Position numbers and translations under genes: made by a program. From Exobacillus caeni (lineage in GTDB: Bacteria > Bacillota > Bacilli > Bacillales > Guptibacillaceae): 64,000 nt of DNA. Location of the stretch: the NCBI RefSeq assembly GCF_005747095.1, contig NZ_SWLG01000006.1:62001-126000 (forward strand). Reading direction: 5' to 3'. Below, one piece after another: positions 36,341 to 45,905 of the stretch; the stretch's first letter is position 1, and every line of letters begins with the position of its first letter. The notes under the pieces were generated by a model. The model was not told where the DNA came from and did not search any database. It saw only the letters and a program-made list of their open reading frames with translations.

Positions 36341-37915
36341 ATGAGTAATTTTGAAGACTTTAAAATTTCCACAGATGTAAAGCGGGCAGTTCTTGAAATG
36401 GGGTTTACAGAACCGACTCCTATACAGGAAAAAGCTATCGGCCCTATCCTGGCCGGTACAGACTTGATTGGACAGGCGCAAACAGGAACAGGAAAAACTG
36501 CAGCTTTTGGAATACCTCTGGTAGAAAAAGTTTCTAAGCGGCCTGGCCCTGAGGCGATCATCTTAACGCCTACAAGGGAATTAGCTATTCAAGTCTCTGT
36601 TGAACTTCAGAAACTTAGCCGTTATAAAGGCTTAAATGTTCTCGCTGTTTATGGCGGCGAGCCGATTTACCATCAGATCCGGGCTTTGAAAAAAGGGGTT
36701 CATATCGTCGTAGGTACTCCAGGGAGAGTGCTTGACCATTTGAACCGCAAAACATTAAGAACGGATCGAATCCATACAGCGATACTTGATGAAGCCGATG
36801 AAATGCTTGACATGGGATTCATCGAGGATATTGAATCCATATTGAAACGGTTGCCCTCAAGAAGACAGTCTTTATTGTTTTCAGCAACTATTCCGGCACC
36901 GATTAAAAAGCTGGCACATAACTATTTGAACAATCCGCAAACAATTTCTGTTTCAAACGGGGATGTTACTGCCGAAACGGTAGATCAAGTATTTTACCGT
37001 ACGTTTGAACAGGATAAATTTGATACGCTTTGCCAGATCATCGAGAATGAAGACATTCGCCTGGGGATTATTTTCTGCAGAACGAAAAAAGGCGTTTCCC
37101 ACTTGACGGAAGCTCTAAAGAAAAGAGGATACCGGGCTGAAGAACTTCATGGTGACCTGGTCCAGTCACAGCGTAGTAGAGTAATGCAACTGTTTCGTAC
37201 ATCGCGCATCGACTTTCTAGTGGCAACAGATATCGCTGCCCGTGGAATCGATGTAGCTCATGTAAGCCATGTTATCAATTACGATATTCCGGAGGATCCT
37301 GAACGCTATGTTCATAGGATCGGCCGAACCGGAAGGGCAGGGAATAAAGGGATCGCACTTACGCTTGTAACACCGAAAGATATGCGCTTTTTACAATCGA
37401 TCGAGTCAAAAATCAATCTTTCTCTAACAGCTGAGCCATTGAATAACGAGTATGCCGATCTTGAACAGTCAGTCAACGACCTGAAAAAAGCAATGGCTAA
37501 GAAACATAAGCCAGACCAGGCATATAGTGATTCTGCTTCCCATCTTTTAAACGAATTCAATTCACAGGAATTGGTTGAGGCACTCTTAGAGAAGCTTGTG
37601 AAATCTAAGAATGACGGTGTTCCGAGCGAGTATCATTTCGGTGAAACCGGTGGCCAGAACGGAATGGTAAGATTCTTCTTGAACGTTGGGCGAAACATTG
37701 ACCTTCACCCGAAAAAGATGCTCGAGCAGTTATCGCTTTTAGCAGGGATCCCTGAACAAATGGTAGGCCGTATCGATATTTTTGAGAAGTTCTCATTCTT
37801 CGAAGTTCCTGAAGAGGTTGCACCGTTTGTATACGAAGCACTTCGTTCAGGTGGGCTTGACGGGAAAAACATCCACCTTGAACCAGCAAAACCACAAAAG
37901 AGCAAGACATCTTAA
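36341..37915 (+). CDS. DEAD-box RNA helicase with DbpA-type RNA-binding C-terminus
   Basis: A 524-residue ATP-dependent RNA helicase. The core shows the Q motif (GFTEPTPIQ), Walker A AQTGTGKT, PTRELA, VGTPGR, DEADEMLDMGF, SAT, VATDIAARGIDVAHV and HRIGRTGRAG. The C-terminal 80 residues (VRFFLNVGRN, VGRIDIFEKFSFFEV) match the DbpA/YxiN RRM-like domain, which recognises 23S rRNA helix 92 in E. coli DbpA and B. subtilis YxiN. It starts 6 bases after cinA and ends before the recA SOS box. B. subtilis has no gene here; deaD, dbpA or csh type cannot be told apart without alignment. Confidence 0.9.
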   Translation: MSNFEDFKISTDVKRAVLEMGFTEPTPIQEKAIGPILAGTDLIGQAQTGTGKTAAFGIPLVEKVSKRPGPEAIILTPTRELAIQVSVELQKLSRYKGLNVLAVYGGEPIYHQIRALKKGVHIVVGTPGRVLDHLNRKTLRTDRIHTAILDEADEMLDMGFIEDIESILKRLPSRRQSLLFSATIPAPIKKLAHNYLNNPQTISVSNGDVTAETVDQVFYRTFEQDKFDTLCQIIENEDIRLGIIFCRTKKGVSHLTEALKKRGYRAEELHGDLVQSQRSRVMQLFRTSRIDFLVATDIAARGIDVAHVSHVINYDIPEDPERYVHRIGRTGRAGNKGIALTLVTPKDMRFLQSIESKINLSLTAEPLNNEYADLEQSVNDLKKAMAKKHKPDQAYSDSASHLLNEFNSQELVEALLEKLVKSKNDGVPSEYHFGETGGQNGMVRFFLNVGRNIDLHPKKMLEQLSLLAGIPEQMVGRIDIFEKFSFFEVPEEVAPFVYEALRSGGLDGKNIHLEPAKPQKSKTS

Positions 37916-37927
37916 TAAAATGAACGT

Positions 37928-37965
37928 GAAAAAGATTAACGTGCTGGGAGCCGTTAATCTTTTTC
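37928..37965 (+). terminator. Terminator after the DEAD-box helicase gene
   Basis: GAAAAAGATTAACG pairs perfectly with CGTTAATCTTTTTC around TGCTGGGAGC. It insulates recA from cinA-helicase transcription. Confidence 0.85.
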
Positions 37966-37993
37966 AAAATGTAAAAAATAAATATAAAAAAAA

Positions 37994-38007
37994 CGAATAA
38001 ATGTTCG
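37994..38007 (+). promoter_or_regulatory. LexA (DinR) SOS box of recA
   Basis: CGAATAAATGTTCG matches the Bacillus SOS consensus CGAACnnnnGTTCG except for one base, a variant also used at B. subtilis recA. It lies 8 bases upstream of the -35 of recA. Confidence 0.85.
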
Positions 38008-38015
38008 CAAAACTA

Positions 38016-38044
38016 TTGGCAAACGACCTGAAAAAAGGTAAAAT
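38016..38044 (+). promoter_or_regulatory. Sigma-A promoter of recA
   Basis: TTGGCA (38016-38021), 17 bases, TAAAAT (38039-38044). The LexA box just upstream explains damage induction. Confidence 0.85.
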
Positions 38045-38072
38045 AAGGTCAGTGAAGAAAAGGAGTGATCCC

Positions 38073-39119
38073 ATGAGTGATCGTAAAGCAGCCTTAGATA
38101 TGGCGTTAAGACAAATAGAAAAGCAGTTTGGAAAAGGATCGATTATGAAGCTGGGCGAACAGGCTGAACAGCGTGTTTCTACTAATTCCAGCGGTTCTTT
38201 AGCCCTTGATATCGCACTTGGAGTAGGGGGATACCCACGCGGAAGAGTCATCGAAGTTTACGGCCCTGAATCTTCAGGTAAAACAACGGTAGCACTTCAT
38301 GCCATTGCTGAAGTGCAGCAAAATGGCGGACAAGCAGCATTTATTGATGCAGAGCATGCACTGGATCCGGTTTATGCTCAAAAGCTTGGCGTTAATATCG
38401 ATGAGCTTTTGCTTTCCCAGCCTGATACGGGTGAACAGGCTCTTGAAATTGCCGAAGCACTTGTTCGAAGCGGCGCTGTTGACATGATAGTTGTCGACTC
38501 TGTAGCAGCTCTTGTGCCTAAAGCTGAAATCGAAGGCGAAATGGGAGATGCTCACGTAGGATTGCAGGCAAGATTGATGTCACAGGCACTTCGTAAGCTG
38601 TCTGGAGCTATCAATAAATCCAAAACAACTGCGATTTTCATTAACCAGATCCGTGAAAAAGTAGGGGTAATGTTCGGAAACCCTGAGACAACTCCTGGCG
38701 GCCGTGCCCTTAAGTTCTACTCTTCCGTTCGATTGGAAGTTCGTCGCGCTGAAACATTAAAGCAGGGCAATGATATGGTCGGTAATAAAACAAAAATCAA
38801 AGTTGTAAAAAATAAAGTTGCACCTCCGTTTAAACAGGCGGAAGTAGATATCATGTACGGAGAAGGAATTTCTAGACAGGGTGAGATCCTTGATATCGGA
38901 TCGAATCTTGACATCGTTCAAAAAAGCGGAGCATGGTTCTCGTTTGAAGGCGAACGCCTGGGACAGGGAAGAGAAAATGCAAAGCAGTTCCTTAAAGAAA
39001 ATCCGGAAATCCAAAAAGAAATCTACGGCAGAATACGTGACTATTATCAGCTCGATGCTGATAAACAGGGCAGCGACGAAACTGCCGCAACACAAGAAAC
39101 ATTACTTGATGACGAATAA
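38073..39119 (+). CDS. recA: Recombinase RecA
   Basis: RecA forms filaments on single-stranded DNA, drives homologous recombination and triggers LexA cleavage. The 348-residue protein (family standard length) shows [20 protein letters not shown], Walker [50 protein letters not shown] and [20 protein letters not shown] 38073 lies after AAAGGAGTGA; the frame is open to 38001 inside the promoter, which is not translated. Own promoter with SOS control and own terminator. Confidence 0.98.
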   Translation: MSDRKAALDMALRQIEKQFGKGSIMKLGEQAEQRVSTNSSGSLALDIALGVGGYPRGRVIEVYGPESSGKTTVALHAIAEVQQNGGQAAFIDAEHALDPVYAQKLGVNIDELLLSQPDTGEQALEIAEALVRSGAVDMIVVDSVAALVPKAEIEGEMGDAHVGLQARLMSQALRKLSGAINKSKTTAIFINQIREKVGVMFGNPETTPGGRALKFYSSVRLEVRRAETLKQGNDMVGNKTKIKVVKNKVAPPFKQAEVDIMYGEGISRQGEILDIGSNLDIVQKSGAWFSFEGERLGQGRENAKQFLKENPEIQKEIYGRIRDYYQLDADKQGSDETAATQETLLDDE

Positions 39120-39120
39120 A

Positions 39121-39158
39121 AATAACACGCCGGTCCAATAGCCGGCGTGTTATTTTTA
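39121..39158 (+). terminator. Intrinsic terminator of recA
   Basis: AATAACACGCCGG pairs with CCGGCGTGTTATT around TCCAATAG-type loop, followed by TTTATT. Confidence 0.92.
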
Positions 39159-39585
39159 TTGGCTTTTTTCGCATACTTTATTGCTTATTAAGCTTCACAT
39201 CAGAGAGGAACTGCGACATAACGGATGGATGACCGCTGCGGAAATACACTACGCTTTCCGCGGGCTCGGTCCTCTTCGCTGTTCCGCAGGATAAGGAAGG
39301 CTACGGCATCAAGACATCGCACGAAGAAAATATGATGTACATTTTCGAGTAGTCTACGTGTATTTCCTTCGCTAGGTAGCACTTCGTCGAATTCCAACAC
39401 TAAATACCTTCAAATGATTATAGCGGAGGGCAGTCGACTCCAGCGGGAAAAGCAACAGCTGAAGATCTCGCAGTGTTGAAAGGTGAGGCGACCAGGCGAA
39501 CTCCCGGAGTGGAAATCAATGCTGCAATTGCGTCGCAGTTTATCGCTTTTGTGCATAAACAACAATCTTTTAGAAAAGAGCTATA
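39159..39585. repeat. Dispersed inverted-repeat element, composite copy C
   Basis: The recA-rny gap holds a long copy. The left end GGCTTTTTTCGCATACTTTA matches copy A. CTGCGACATAACGGATGG starts at 39211, and the right arm GCGTCGCAGTTTATCGC followed by TTTTGTGCAT ends near 39556; that arm is the reverse complement of the left arm of copy B. The middle carries two GC-rich modules (CACTACGCTTTCCGCGGG; GGCAGTCGACTCCAGCGGG) and about 120 bases unique to this copy. The end is TTTTAGAAAAGAGCT. No coding potential was found in it. Confidence 0.7.
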
Positions 39586-39721
39586 TCTTTCCACAAAAGT
39601 CGCCATGGAGAAAAAAAGAATCAATCGACCATGAGATTCACGCTGTATAAAATCCAGAGTCCGTCTCATTTAAAATATTCTGACAAAAAAGCCGGAAATA
39701 CCGAACGGTCAAGAAACTCTC

Positions 39722-39750
39722 TTGACAATCCCATAACCTGGTTATAAAAT
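39722..39750 (+). promoter_or_regulatory. Sigma-A promoter of rny
   Basis: TTGACA (39722-39727), 17 bases, TAAAAT (39745-39750). A perfect palindrome, GTCAAGA-ACTC-TCTTGAC (39708-39726), overlaps the -35. An AT-rich hairpin (about 39758-39789) follows in the leader. Confidence 0.8.
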
Positions 39751-39888
39751 ATAGATTGTATAATTATAATTTTCTCTTAAAATTATACATTATTACCTTT
39801 ATGATTGTGCTGGATGGAAATCTTGCAATGTAACAAAAAACAACAATTTAGTTAACCAACAAGTTGATAGCAAGAGGAGGTGAGAATT

Positions 39889-41451
39889 ATGGATCCTATA
39901 ATCATCATCTCCACTGTGCTTATCTCTGCAGTAATCTTTGCAGTTGTTGGATATCTTGTTCGCAAAACGATTGCCGAAGCGAAAATTTCCAGTGCAGAAA
40001 TGGAAGCACAACGAATTATCAAAGAAGGAAAGAGTGAAGCGGAAGCATTAAAGAAAGAAGCTTTACTTGAAGCGAAGGACGAGAACCATAAGCTTCGCGT
40101 AGATGCTGAGCGTGAAATTCGTGAACGCAGAAATGAACTGCAAAAACAAGAGAATCGTTTGGTTCAGAAAGAAGAGATCCTTGATCGAAAAAGTGAAACT
40201 CTGGATAAGAAAGAGGAGTCATTAGAGAAAAGAGAGGAGTCTCTCACCAAAAAACAACGACAAATTGAAGAGATGGAAAGCAAAGTGGAGGAAATGCTTC
40301 AAGAGCAAAAGCATGAGCTTGAGCGTATTTCCGGTTTAACCCGCGAAGAAGCAAGACAGATGATTATCCAGGAAGCTGAGAAGGAAGTAGAGCATGATAT
40401 GGCTCTAATGATTAAGGATAGAGAAAATCGGGCGAAAGAAGAAGCTGATAAAAAGGCGAAAAATATTCTTTCGATGGCGATTCAGCGTTGTGCGGCAGAT
40501 CATGTTGCCGAAACAACAGTATCGGTTGTTAATCTTCCAAACGATGAGATGAAAGGTAGAATTATCGGGCGTGAAGGCCGTAACATCCGAACATTAGAAA
40601 CGCTGACCGGTATCGACTTAATCATTGATGACACTCCTGAAGCAGTTATCCTTTCTGGATTTGATCCTATTAGACGGGAGATTGCAAGGAATGCTCTGGA
40701 TAAGCTAGTTCAGGATGGACGAATTCACCCTGCCAGAATCGAAGAGATGGTGGATAAGTCCAGACGCGAAGTAGACGAGTATATCCGTGAGGTCGGTGAA
40801 CAGGCCACATTTGAAGTGGGGGTTCACGCTCTGCACCCTGATTTAATTAAAATCCTAGGACGTTTGAAATTCCGTACTAGCTATGGACAAAACGTGTTAA
40901 AACATTCGATGGAAGTTGCTTATTTAACAGGCCTTATGGCTGCAGAGCTTGGTGAAGACGTACAGCTTGCCCGCCGTGCCGGACTTCTTCATGATATCGG
41001 GAAAGCGATTGACCATGAAGTCGAAGGAAGTCACGTGGAAATTGGGGTAGAACTGGCAACCAAGTATAAGGAACACCCGGTAGTGATTAATAGTATTGCT
41101 TCTCACCACGGTGATACAGAAGCAACATCTGTTATCGCGACGCTGGTAGCTGCAGCTGATGCGTTATCGGCTGCCCGTCCAGGTGCACGCCGCGAAACGC
41201 TGGAAACGTATATAAGACGCCTTGAAAAGCTTGAAGAAATATCCGAGTCATTTGAAGGTGTTGAGAAATCGTTCGCTATCCAGGCGGGAAGAGAAATTCG
41301 CATCATGGTAAAACCTGAGCTGGTCGATGATGTGTCCTCTTATCGTCTTGCTCGAGAAATCACGAAAAAAATCGAAGATGAACTCGACTACCCTGGTCAT
41401 ATTAAGGTAACAGTTATTCGTGAAACGAGAGCAGTCGAGTATGCAAAATAA
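39889..41451 (+). CDS. rny: Ribonuclease Y
   Basis: RNase Y is the membrane-anchored endonuclease that starts mRNA decay in Bacilli. The 520-residue protein, identical in length to the B. subtilis enzyme, has an N-terminal membrane helix (residues 3-22), a long charged coiled coil (about 30-200), a KH domain with [15 protein letters not shown] and an HD domain with [12 protein letters not shown]. It ends [19 protein letters not shown] 39889 follows GAGGAGGTGA; the GTG at 39880 is within that site. RNase Y works with the Ric complex, one member of which (ricA) is encoded at 51451. Confidence 0.97.
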   Translation: MDPIIIISTVLISAVIFAVVGYLVRKTIAEAKISSAEMEAQRIIKEGKSEAEALKKEALLEAKDENHKLRVDAEREIRERRNELQKQENRLVQKEEILDRKSETLDKKEESLEKREESLTKKQRQIEEMESKVEEMLQEQKHELERISGLTREEARQMIIQEAEKEVEHDMALMIKDRENRAKEEADKKAKNILSMAIQRCAADHVAETTVSVVNLPNDEMKGRIIGREGRNIRTLETLTGIDLIIDDTPEAVILSGFDPIRREIARNALDKLVQDGRIHPARIEEMVDKSRREVDEYIREVGEQATFEVGVHALHPDLIKILGRLKFRTSYGQNVLKHSMEVAYLTGLMAAELGEDVQLARRAGLLHDIGKAIDHEVEGSHVEIGVELATKYKEHPVVINSIASHHGDTEATSVIATLVAAADALSAARPGARRETLETYIRRLEKLEEISESFEGVEKSFAIQAGREIRIMVKPELVDDVSSYRLAREITKKIEDELDYPGHIKVTVIRETRAVEYAK

Positions 41452-41480
41452 AGTGGTGCTTGCACCGCTTTATTTTTTAT
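41449..41480 (+). terminator. Intrinsic terminator of rny
   Basis: TAAAGTGGTG pairs with CACCGCTTTA around CTTG, followed by TTTTTTAT. The stem overlaps the rny stop codon. Confidence 0.85.
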
Positions 41481-41557
41481 GCTTTTATTTTTCATTTAAA
41501 TTCGATGAATATACATGTGAATGGGTCAAAAAGCAAAAAACTGGACGGTAGCCTCCT

Positions 41558-41586
41558 TTGAACTTCTTACATAGAAAAGCTACAAT
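41558..41586 (+). promoter_or_regulatory. Sigma-A promoter of ymdB
   Basis: TTGAAC (41558-41563), 17 bases, TACAAT (41581-41586). Confidence 0.65.
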
Positions 41587-41651
41587 ATTAGGTGAGTAAG
41601 GAAGTCATAAGTTATAGATTATACGAAACTGTTGTAGATTGGAGTACTAAC

Positions 41652-42452
41652 ATGAATATAAAGTTAATGTTTATCGGAGATGTAGTAGGTTCACCGGGAA
41701 GAAATATGATCAAGGAATATATGCCGAAGCTTAGACGAAAGTACAATCCCCACATTACTGTCATTAATGGGGAAAATGCGGCAGGTGGGAGAGGGATTAC
41801 CGAAAAGATCTACCGGGAATTTTTAGAGCGTGGGGCGCATGCGATAACAATGGGGAACCATACGTGGGATAACAAAGAAATTTTTGAATTTATAGATGAT
41901 GCGCCAAAGCTTGTAAGACCTGCTAACTTTCCTAAAGGCACACCAGGACAGGGCAGTACAATAATAAATGTCAACGGAACAAAAGTCGGGGTGATTAATC
42001 TTCATGGACGAACATTCATGGCTGCTCTTGATGACCCTTTCCGAAAAGCGGATGAGCTTGTAGCAGAATTACAGAAAAAAACATCGATTATTTTTGTTGA
42101 CTTCCATACAGAAACAACAAGCGAAATACAGGCAATGGGCTGGTACCTTGATGGAAAGGTTACTGCAGTTGTAGGGACACATACACACGTCCAGACAGCT
42201 GATAACAGGGTCTTGCCTGAAGGAACTGCTTTTATTTCGGATGTCGGAATGACAGGACCTTACGATGGCATCCTCGGCATGAATAGGGAAGCGGTGCTGA
42301 AAAAGTTCTTGACAAATCTTCCGGTAAGGTTTGAAGTCACTAAAGGAAGGGAACAATTAAACGGAGTAGTGATCACCATCGATCAAAAGACCGGAAAAGC
42401 TACAGGGATCGATCGAATATTAATTAATGAAGACCATCCTTTTTTTGACTAA
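41652..42452 (+). CDS. ymdB: Metallophosphoesterase YmdB
   Basis: A 266-residue cytoplasmic calcineurin-like phosphodiesterase. In B. subtilis YmdB hydrolyses 2',3'-cyclic nucleotides and is needed for biofilm and nanotube formation. Metal-binding motifs visible are MFIGDVVGSPGR, INGENAAGG, TMGNHTWDNKE and GTHTHVQTADNR. The start is ATG 41652 with GGAG 7 bases upstream; the frame reaches to GTG 41592 but without a site. It follows rny and precedes spoVS, the usual order. Confidence 0.95.
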   Translation: MNIKLMFIGDVVGSPGRNMIKEYMPKLRRKYNPHITVINGENAAGGRGITEKIYREFLERGAHAITMGNHTWDNKEIFEFIDDAPKLVRPANFPKGTPGQGSTIINVNGTKVGVINLHGRTFMAALDDPFRKADELVAELQKKTSIIFVDFHTETTSEIQAMGWYLDGKVTAVVGTHTHVQTADNRVLPEGTAFISDVGMTGPYDGILGMNREAVLKKFLTNLPVRFEVTKGREQLNGVVITIDQKTGKATGIDRILINEDHPFFD

Positions 42453-42487
42453 AAATTTGAAATTTTTGAAAATTCTTTTTTCCTAAA

Positions 42488-42517
42488 GCAGGAATACAAG
42501 CCATGTATAAAGAATAG
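42488..42517 (+). promoter_or_regulatory. Sigma-H-like promoter of spoVS
   Basis: GCAGGAATA (42488-42496), 12 bases, AAAGAATAG (42509-42517) fits the sigma-H pattern RnAGGAwww-N11/12-RnnGAATww with one mismatch. spoVS is sigma-H dependent in B. subtilis, so the match is meaningful. Confidence 0.75.
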
Positions 42518-42562
42518 ATATAAAGTGGCTAAGGAACACACCATTTAAGGAGGTACTTAAAA

Positions 42563-42823
42563 ATGGAGATATTAAAAGTTTCAGCAAAATCTAATCCTAA
42601 CTCTGTAGCTGGTGCACTGGCAGGCGTTTTAAGAGAACGCGGAGCTGCTGAAATACAGGCGATTGGTGCTGGTGCATTGAACCAAGCTGTGAAAGCTGTA
42701 GCGATTGCTAGAGGATTTGTAGCACCAAGTGGAGTCGACCTCATTTGTATCCCTGCTTTTACCGACATTCTGATCGATGGTGAAGAAAGAACTGCGATAA
42801 AGTTGATAGTCGAACCTCGATAA
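42563..42823 (+). CDS. spoVS: Stage V sporulation protein S
   Basis: SpoVS is an 86-residue Alba-like protein that affects septum formation and later stages of sporulation. The sequence MEILKVSAKSNPNSVAGALA and GAGALNQAVKAVAIARGFVA, then CIPAFTDILIDGEERTAIKL, is nearly invariant in Bacilli. AGGAGG precedes the ATG by 8 bases. Own sigma-H-like promoter and own terminator. Confidence 0.97.
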   Translation: MEILKVSAKSNPNSVAGALAGVLRERGAAEIQAIGAGALNQAVKAVAIARGFVAPSGVDLICIPAFTDILIDGEERTAIKLIVEPR

Positions 42824-42828
42824 ATCAT

Positions 42829-42862
42829 TAAACCTGTTTGTGTATCCAAACAGGTTTTTTTG
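42829..42862 (+). terminator. Intrinsic terminator of spoVS
   Basis: AAACCTGTTTG pairs with CAAACAGGTTT around TGTATC, followed by TTTTTG. Confidence 0.92.
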
Positions 42863-43005
42863 TATGCAATAGAACATATCTCTGGTGACAAAAGAATACT
42901 ACTCTAGCGTAATCCTTAAAAATTGATTGCCGCAGAAACAGTCCAGAAAATAAAAACAACAGAATGAACAGGACAGAATATGGCATTGGAGGTAAACTGA
43001 AAACG

Positions 43006-43947
43006 ATGAAGATATTTGATGCACACTGTGATGTTTTAAATAAAATGTGGAGTGAACCGGGATTAACCTTTTCTGATGATCAATCATTGCAGATTACATA
43101 TGAACAGCTAAAAAAGACAGGGGCAAAAGTCCAATTGTTTGCCATTTTTGTTCCCGAGAATGTGCCGGAAGAAGTAAAATTCCAGGCAGCGTTAGAGATG
43201 GTTGATATTTTTTATCAGGAGATAATCGACAGGTACGATGATATGAAAGTCATTTTAACAAAAAGAGATTTGCAGGAACTAAAAGATAATGAAATCGGAG
43301 CAATACTAACGCTTGAAGGAGCGGATGCACTACAGGGCAACCGGGTGTATTGGACCACGTTATACCGTTTGGGAGTCAGATCACTCGGGCTAACATGGAA
43401 TCACGGGAACGCTGTTGCCGACGGGATTTTAGAAGGCAGGGGTGCTGGTATTACTGACTTTGGCAAAAAAATAATTGGTGATAATAATCGACGGGGAATT
43501 TGGACAGATCTCTCCCATGTGTCAATAAAAGGGTTCTGGGATGCGATGGACATAGCTGAGTTCCCAATTGCTTCCCATTCCAACGCGAAAAAGCTGTGCG
43601 GCCATCCCAGGAATTTAAATGACGATCAAATAAAAGCGTTGATTCAAAAAGACGGGATTATTGGCGTGACGTTTGTTCCCAAGTTTTTACGGGATGACCG
43701 TAAAGCGGGAATAAGGGATATTCTGAACCATGTTGATTATCTTTGTTCGCTTGGAGGAGAAAAAAATATCGGAATAGGCTCTGATTTTGACGGAATCGAC
43801 AGGGGGCCGGATGGCCTTGCGAGCTATGCGGGTTATGAAAGGCTGATCAATGCCATGTTACAGCAATTTCCTGAGGAGCTCGTAAAAGGATTTTGCTTTA
43901 CAAATTTCGCAGATAAGTTACCGGAAAAGATGGGTCTATCAATTTAG
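43006..43947 (+). CDS. M19-family dipeptidase
   Basis: A 313-residue zinc dipeptidase of the membrane (renal) dipeptidase family; no signal peptide is seen, so probably cytoplasmic. Metal-site motifs are the N-terminal DAHCDV, LTLEGAD, the HSNAKKLCGHPRNL segment and IGSDFDGID. Substrate (dipeptide, possibly cell-wall or D-amino-acid containing) unknown. ATG 43006 gives the family start (MKIFDAHCDV), although GGAGG is 13-14 bases upstream; the frame reaches ATG 42964. It lies between spoVS and korA, an arrangement absent from B. subtilis. Confidence 0.88.
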   Translation: MKIFDAHCDVLNKMWSEPGLTFSDDQSLQITYEQLKKTGAKVQLFAIFVPENVPEEVKFQAALEMVDIFYQEIIDRYDDMKVILTKRDLQELKDNEIGAILTLEGADALQGNRVYWTTLYRLGVRSLGLTWNHGNAVADGILEGRGAGITDFGKKIIGDNNRRGIWTDLSHVSIKGFWDAMDIAEFPIASHSNAKKLCGHPRNLNDDQIKALIQKDGIIGVTFVPKFLRDDRKAGIRDILNHVDYLCSLGGEKNIGIGSDFDGIDRGPDGLASYAGYERLINAMLQQFPEELVKGFCFTNFADKLPEKMGLSI

Positions 43948-44024
43948 CAAAAAAACATTGTCAAAGGTTGCCGGAATGAGTCATGACAGGAAGAAAAGTA
44001 TTTTTTAAAAAATTTAATATATGC

Positions 44025-44053
44025 TTGCAATTCCCTGGTGATACAACTATTAT
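44025..44053 (+). promoter_or_regulatory. Sigma-A promoter of korAB
   Basis: TTGCAA (44025-44030), 17 bases, TATTAT (44048-44053), about 110 bases before korA. Confidence 0.6.
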
Positions 44054-44165
44054 TGAATCGTTTAGTACATAATCAGACCAGAAGATTTACTAAAGTTCCG
44101 GCTCTAAGATTAATAGATGGTTAATAGATTTAAAAAAGCAGGTTAACATGAAGGGTGGAATATGG

Positions 44166-45905
44166 ATGAGAGATCAACTTTCATGGAAAGTTGGCGGCCA
44201 GCAGGGGGAAGGAATCGACAGTACCGGTGAAATCTTCGCGATCGCAATGAATCGGCTTGGTTATTACCTTTATGGTTACAGACATTTTTCTTCTAGAATT
44301 AAAGGCGGCCATACGAACAATAAGATCAGGGTGAGCACGAATGAAGTCCGTTCTGTTTCGGATGACCTCGACATTCTGATTGCCTTTGATCAGGAAACAA
44401 TCGATTTGAATTCCCATGAACTGCATGACAATGGTATCATTATCGCTGATTCAAAATTCAAACCTGAAAAGGCGGATGAGACAGGTGCTTCCCTATACGT
44501 CGTTCCGTTTACAGAGATCGCAGCAGATCTTGGCACATCGTTGATGAAAAACATGGTTGCGATCGGAGCGACAACAGGCGCCTTAGGACTGGACGTGAAC
44601 CAGTTTGAAGAAGTAGTTAAAGAAATTTTCGGCAGAAAAGGCGAGAAGGTTGTCGAGAAAAATATGGAAGCGATCAGGCAGGGGGCAGCTTACTTCAAAA
44701 AAGAATCCGGCGGCCAAATAGAAAATCTAAAATTGAACGAGGCAGACGGAAGACGACGTATGTTTATGATTGGAAACGATGCGATTGCTCTTGGTGCTCT
44801 ATCTGCAGGTGTAAGATTTATGCCGGCCTATCCTATTACTCCAGCTTCAGAAATAATGGAGTATCTGATCAAGAAACTCCCGGATTTTGGTGGTACAGTT
44901 ATTCAAACGGAAGATGAAATCGCCGCAGCTACGATGGCGATTGGTTCCAATTATGCAGGAGTTCGGGCTTTAACTGCTTCTGCGGGTCCAGGGCTTTCTT
45001 TGATGATGGAATCGATCGGATTATCCGGTATAACCGAAACACCGCTGGTTATCGTGGATACACAGCGTGGCGGTCCAAGTACCGGCCTTCCAACGAAACA
45101 GGAACAATCAGATCTTATGGCTGTCATCTATGGCACCCATGGCGATATTCCGAAGATCGTTATGGCACCGAGTACTGTTGAAGAAGCGTTCTATGATACG
45201 ATTCAAGCTTTTAATCTAGCAGAGGAGTATCAGTGTCCAGTAATCCTTTTATCAGACCTTCAGCTTTCGCTTGGAAAACAGACGGTAGAGCCTCTTGACT
45301 ATAACAAGATTGAAATCCGGAGAGGAAAACTAGATCTGCAGCAGGAAATTCCTGCACGAGGTGATAAGTCTTATTTTAAACGCTACGAAGTAACCGAAGA
45401 TGGAATATCGCCCCGGGTAATCCCAGGAATGGTAAACGGTATCCACCATGTTACCGGTGTTGAGCATGATGAGACAGGAAAACCGTCCGAATCGCCATCC
45501 AATCGTCAGTCCCAAATGGATAAACGGCTTCGAAAACTATCAAACTTAAAGTTTGATACGCCCGTTCATAAAAAGGCCCCGCACGAAGAAGCAGATCTGT
45601 TAATTATAGGCTATGTTTCTACCCGTGGTGGAATCGAAGAGGCGATCCCACGGCTTGAAAATGAAGGATTAAAAGTTAATCATGCGCAGATCCGGTTAAT
45701 CCATCCGTTCCCTTCAGAAGAATTAAGGCCTTTAGTTGAATCTGCACGTAAGGTGGCCATCGTGGAACACAACGGGACCGGACAGCTGGCTAACCTGGTT
45801 AAAATGAATGTGGGGCATGCAGAAAAAATTCATCATATTCTAAAATACAATGGGAATCCTTTCTTGCCTAAGGAGATTCACAATAAATGCAAGGAGCTGT
45901 TCTAA
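44166..45905 (+). CDS. korA: 2-oxoacid:acceptor oxidoreductase, alpha/gamma fused subunit
   Basis: The larger subunit of a two-subunit 2-oxoacid (probably 2-oxoglutarate) ferredoxin oxidoreductase. The 579-residue protein has a gamma domain first (WKVGGQQGEGIDSTGEIFA, FSSRIKGGHTNNKIRVS) and then the alpha/pyrimidine domain (GNDAIALGALSAGVRFMPAY, PASEIMEYL, TASAGPGLSLMMES, DTQRGGPSTGLPTKQEQSD). The start is ATG 44166, with AGGGTGG upstream; ATG 44148 adds six residues. korB begins at the next base after its stop. It would couple oxidation of the 2-oxoacid to ferredoxin reduction and CoA ester formation. Confidence 0.93.
   Translation: MRDQLSWKVGGQQGEGIDSTGEIFAIAMNRLGYYLYGYRHFSSRIKGGHTNNKIRVSTNEVRSVSDDLDILIAFDQETIDLNSHELHDNGIIIADSKFKPEKADETGASLYVVPFTEIAADLGTSLMKNMVAIGATTGALGLDVNQFEEVVKEIFGRKGEKVVEKNMEAIRQGAAYFKKESGGQIENLKLNEADGRRRMFMIGNDAIALGALSAGVRFMPAYPITPASEIMEYLIKKLPDFGGTVIQTEDEIAAATMAIGSNYAGVRALTASAGPGLSLMMESIGLSGITETPLVIVDTQRGGPSTGLPTKQEQSDLMAVIYGTHGDIPKIVMAPSTVEEAFYDTIQAFNLAEEYQCPVILLSDLQLSLGKQTVEPLDYNKIEIRRGKLDLQQEIPARGDKSYFKRYEVTEDGISPRVIPGMVNGIHHVTGVEHDETGKPSESPSNRQSQMDKRLRKLSNLKFDTPVHKKAPHEEADLLIIGYVSTRGGIEEAIPRLENEGLKVNHAQIRLIHPFPSEELRPLVESARKVAIVEHNGTGQLANLVKMNVGHAEKIHHILKYNGNPFLPKEIHNKCKELF

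Noticed and set aside
39211-39540. Small protein genes inside the repeat elements
   Set aside because: Short frames exist (for example minus-strand 39200-39400 and 39418-39669), but they are made of the repeat itself, lack ribosome binding sites and vary between copies.
39159-39585. CRISPR array or tandem repeat at the recA-rny gap
   Set aside because: Similar blocks recur but are inverted and interspersed with unequal sequence; there are no regular direct repeats with spacers and no cas genes.
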